From: an uncultured Kouleothrix sp.
Lineage (GTDB): Bacteria; Chloroflexota; Chloroflexia; Chloroflexales; Roseiflexaceae
Assembly (NCBI GenBank): GCA_937858455.1
Contig: CALLYN010000284.1
Span: 1 to 6,149 of the forward strand
Direction of reading: 5' to 3'
Length of the DNA: 6,149 bases
The translations under genes were made by a program, and so were the position numbers. The notes beneath the pieces were generated by a model. The model had not been told where the DNA came from, made no database searches, and saw only the letters and a program-made list of their open reading frames with translations. Positions 5,770 through 6,149 of this stretch are shown piece after piece (the first letter of the stretch is position 1; every line of letters begins with the position of its first letter).

Positions 5770-5942
5770 GCGCCCCCGTGCCCCTGCGAGGGCTTCGGGG
5801 GGTGCTGCGCGCCCCCGTGCCCCTGCGAGGGCTTGCGGGGGGATGCGCGCCCCCGTGCCCCTGCGAGGGCTTGCGGGGGCTGCGCCCCCGTGCCCCTGCT
5901 CTTCGCCAGAGGGGTTTCGGGAGCTACGCGCCCCCGTGCCCC
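5770..5942. repeat. Degenerate GC-rich tandem repeat array, five cores
   Basis: The core GCGCCCCCGTGCCCC begins at 5770, 5809, 5847, 5882 and 5928, so the spacing is 39, 38, 35 and 46 bp. The first three copies share 26 identical bases (the core plus TGCGAGGGCTT); the fourth keeps 18 and the fifth 15. Between cores are G-runs of five to six (CGGGGG). Each unit can fold as a nested hairpin: an inner GCCC/GGGC stem with loop CTGCGA and an outer CCCCC/GGGGG stem. Open frames of 90-133 codons across it encode only the repeat (such as RAPVPLRGL) and differ in every frame, so I do not call a gene. The whole stretch 5710-6149 contains no credible coding sequence. Confidence 0.85.
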
Positions 5943-5945
5943 GCG

Positions 5946-5971
5946 GCAGAGGGCGGTCGCTCGCCCTCTGC
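5946..5971. repeat. Perfect 10-bp palindrome after the tandem array
   Basis: GCAGAGGGCG (5946-5955) pairs exactly with CGCCCTCTGC (5962-5971) around the loop GTCGCT. It directly follows the last repeat core. There is no T-run on either side, and no gene ends nearby in this window. Confidence 0.75.
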
Positions 5972-5980
5972 ACTCCCGCG

Positions 5981-5998
5981 CTGGGGCTAGCGCCCCAG
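5981..5998. repeat. Perfect 7-bp palindrome with four-base loop
   Basis: CTGGGGC (5981-5987) and GCCCCAG (5992-5998) flank the loop TAGC. Only nine bases separate it from the previous palindrome, so the two would form adjacent hairpins in single-stranded DNA or RNA. Confidence 0.7.
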
Positions 5999-6040
5999 GC
6001 CCCGTAATGAATGCCGCCGCTGTTGCTATGCCGGTGGCGG

Positions 6041-6084
6041 ATGCCTCGTGGCGCGAGCGCGGGTGTGGGTTTGCCCCGAGGCAT
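6041..6084. repeat. 8-bp inverted repeat with long loop
   Basis: ATGCCTCG (6041-6048) is matched by CGAGGCAT (6077-6084), with 28 bases between. The arm is exact but the loop is long, so it may be a protein-binding dyad or the edges of a small element rather than a stable hairpin. Confidence 0.45.
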
Positions 6085-6107
6085 GCGCGTCTGCCGTTGC
6101 CACTGGC

Positions 6108-6142
6108 ACGGGCTTTCCCGTAGGGCGCGCATCGTGCGCGCC
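6108..6142. repeat. Tandem hairpins at the window edge
   Basis: Two hairpins lie almost back to back: ACGGG-CTTT-CCCGT (6108-6121) and GGCGCGCA-TCG-TGCGCGCC (6124-6142), the second an 8-bp perfect stem followed by TTCTCCC. The TAGGGCGCGC...GCGCGCC layout resembles short palindromic intergenic elements that I recall in Roseiflexus/Chloroflexus genomes. It could also be a terminator of a plus-strand transcript, but no gene on that strand ends here. Confidence 0.6.
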
Positions 6143-6149
6143 TTCTCCC

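Noticed and set aside
5770..5942. Possible CRISPR array
   Set aside because: The spacing is irregular, the intervals between cores are themselves similar and only about 10-20 bases long, and no cas gene is present. It is a tandem repeat.
5712..6132. Several open frames of 90-133 codons over the tandem array
   Set aside because: They exist in several frames of both strands, repeat the DNA unit and contain no family motif. The stops are simply missing from C/G-rich repeats.

Overview
The window appears to join DNA of two phyla. Positions 1 to about 750-810 look betaproteobacterial (Comamonadaceae-like). They hold, on the minus strand, the first 99 codons of aconitase B (acnB) and, just upstream of it, the C-terminal two thirds of a conserved hypothetical protein that I recall next to acnB in that group. 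The rest, about 810-6149, looks like a filamentous Chloroflexota genome (Roseiflexus/Kouleothrix type). It is very GC-rich, carries a CSLREA/choice-of-anchor-Q secreted protein, an AAA+ ATPase of a type I associate with this phylum, and GC-rich palindromic intergenic repeats. These lineage calls are from memory of protein families, not from a search. The two parts meet inside one open reading frame (372-956, minus), whose first ~55 residues are the start of a DUF4011 helicase-type protein. I read this as a probable metagenome assembly chimera, with lateral transfer a less likely alternative.

Layout of the Chloroflexota part: a 147-bp divergent intergenic region (957-1103) has a sigma70-type promoter placed to give a leaderless DUF4011 transcript on the minus strand, and a TATAAT box plus a strong ribosome binding site for bioY on the plus strand. 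bioY (1104-1739) encodes the substrate-binding subunit of an ECF biotin transporter. A long hairpin (1774-1812) separates it from the convergent gene 1875-3935 (minus), a 686-residue secreted right-handed beta-helix protein with a CSLREA N-terminus, a choice-of-anchor-Q-like segment and two cadherin-like modules. After a 79-bp gap comes a 538-residue AAA+ ATPase (4015-5631, minus) with an internal winged-helix domain, its own ribosome binding site and a possible -10 box. Both are on the minus strand, so the ATPase precedes the beta-helix gene in transcription order. Whether they share a transcript is unclear.

From about 5710 to the end there is no credible gene. The segment holds a degenerate tandem array of a GC-rich unit (five cores spaced 35-46 bp) and several perfect or near-perfect palindromes, resembling intergenic REP-like elements.

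No clearly new multi-gene system is visible. The points most worth following are the chimeric junction, the poorly characterised winged-helix AAA+ ATPase and the structured repeat cluster upstream of it.
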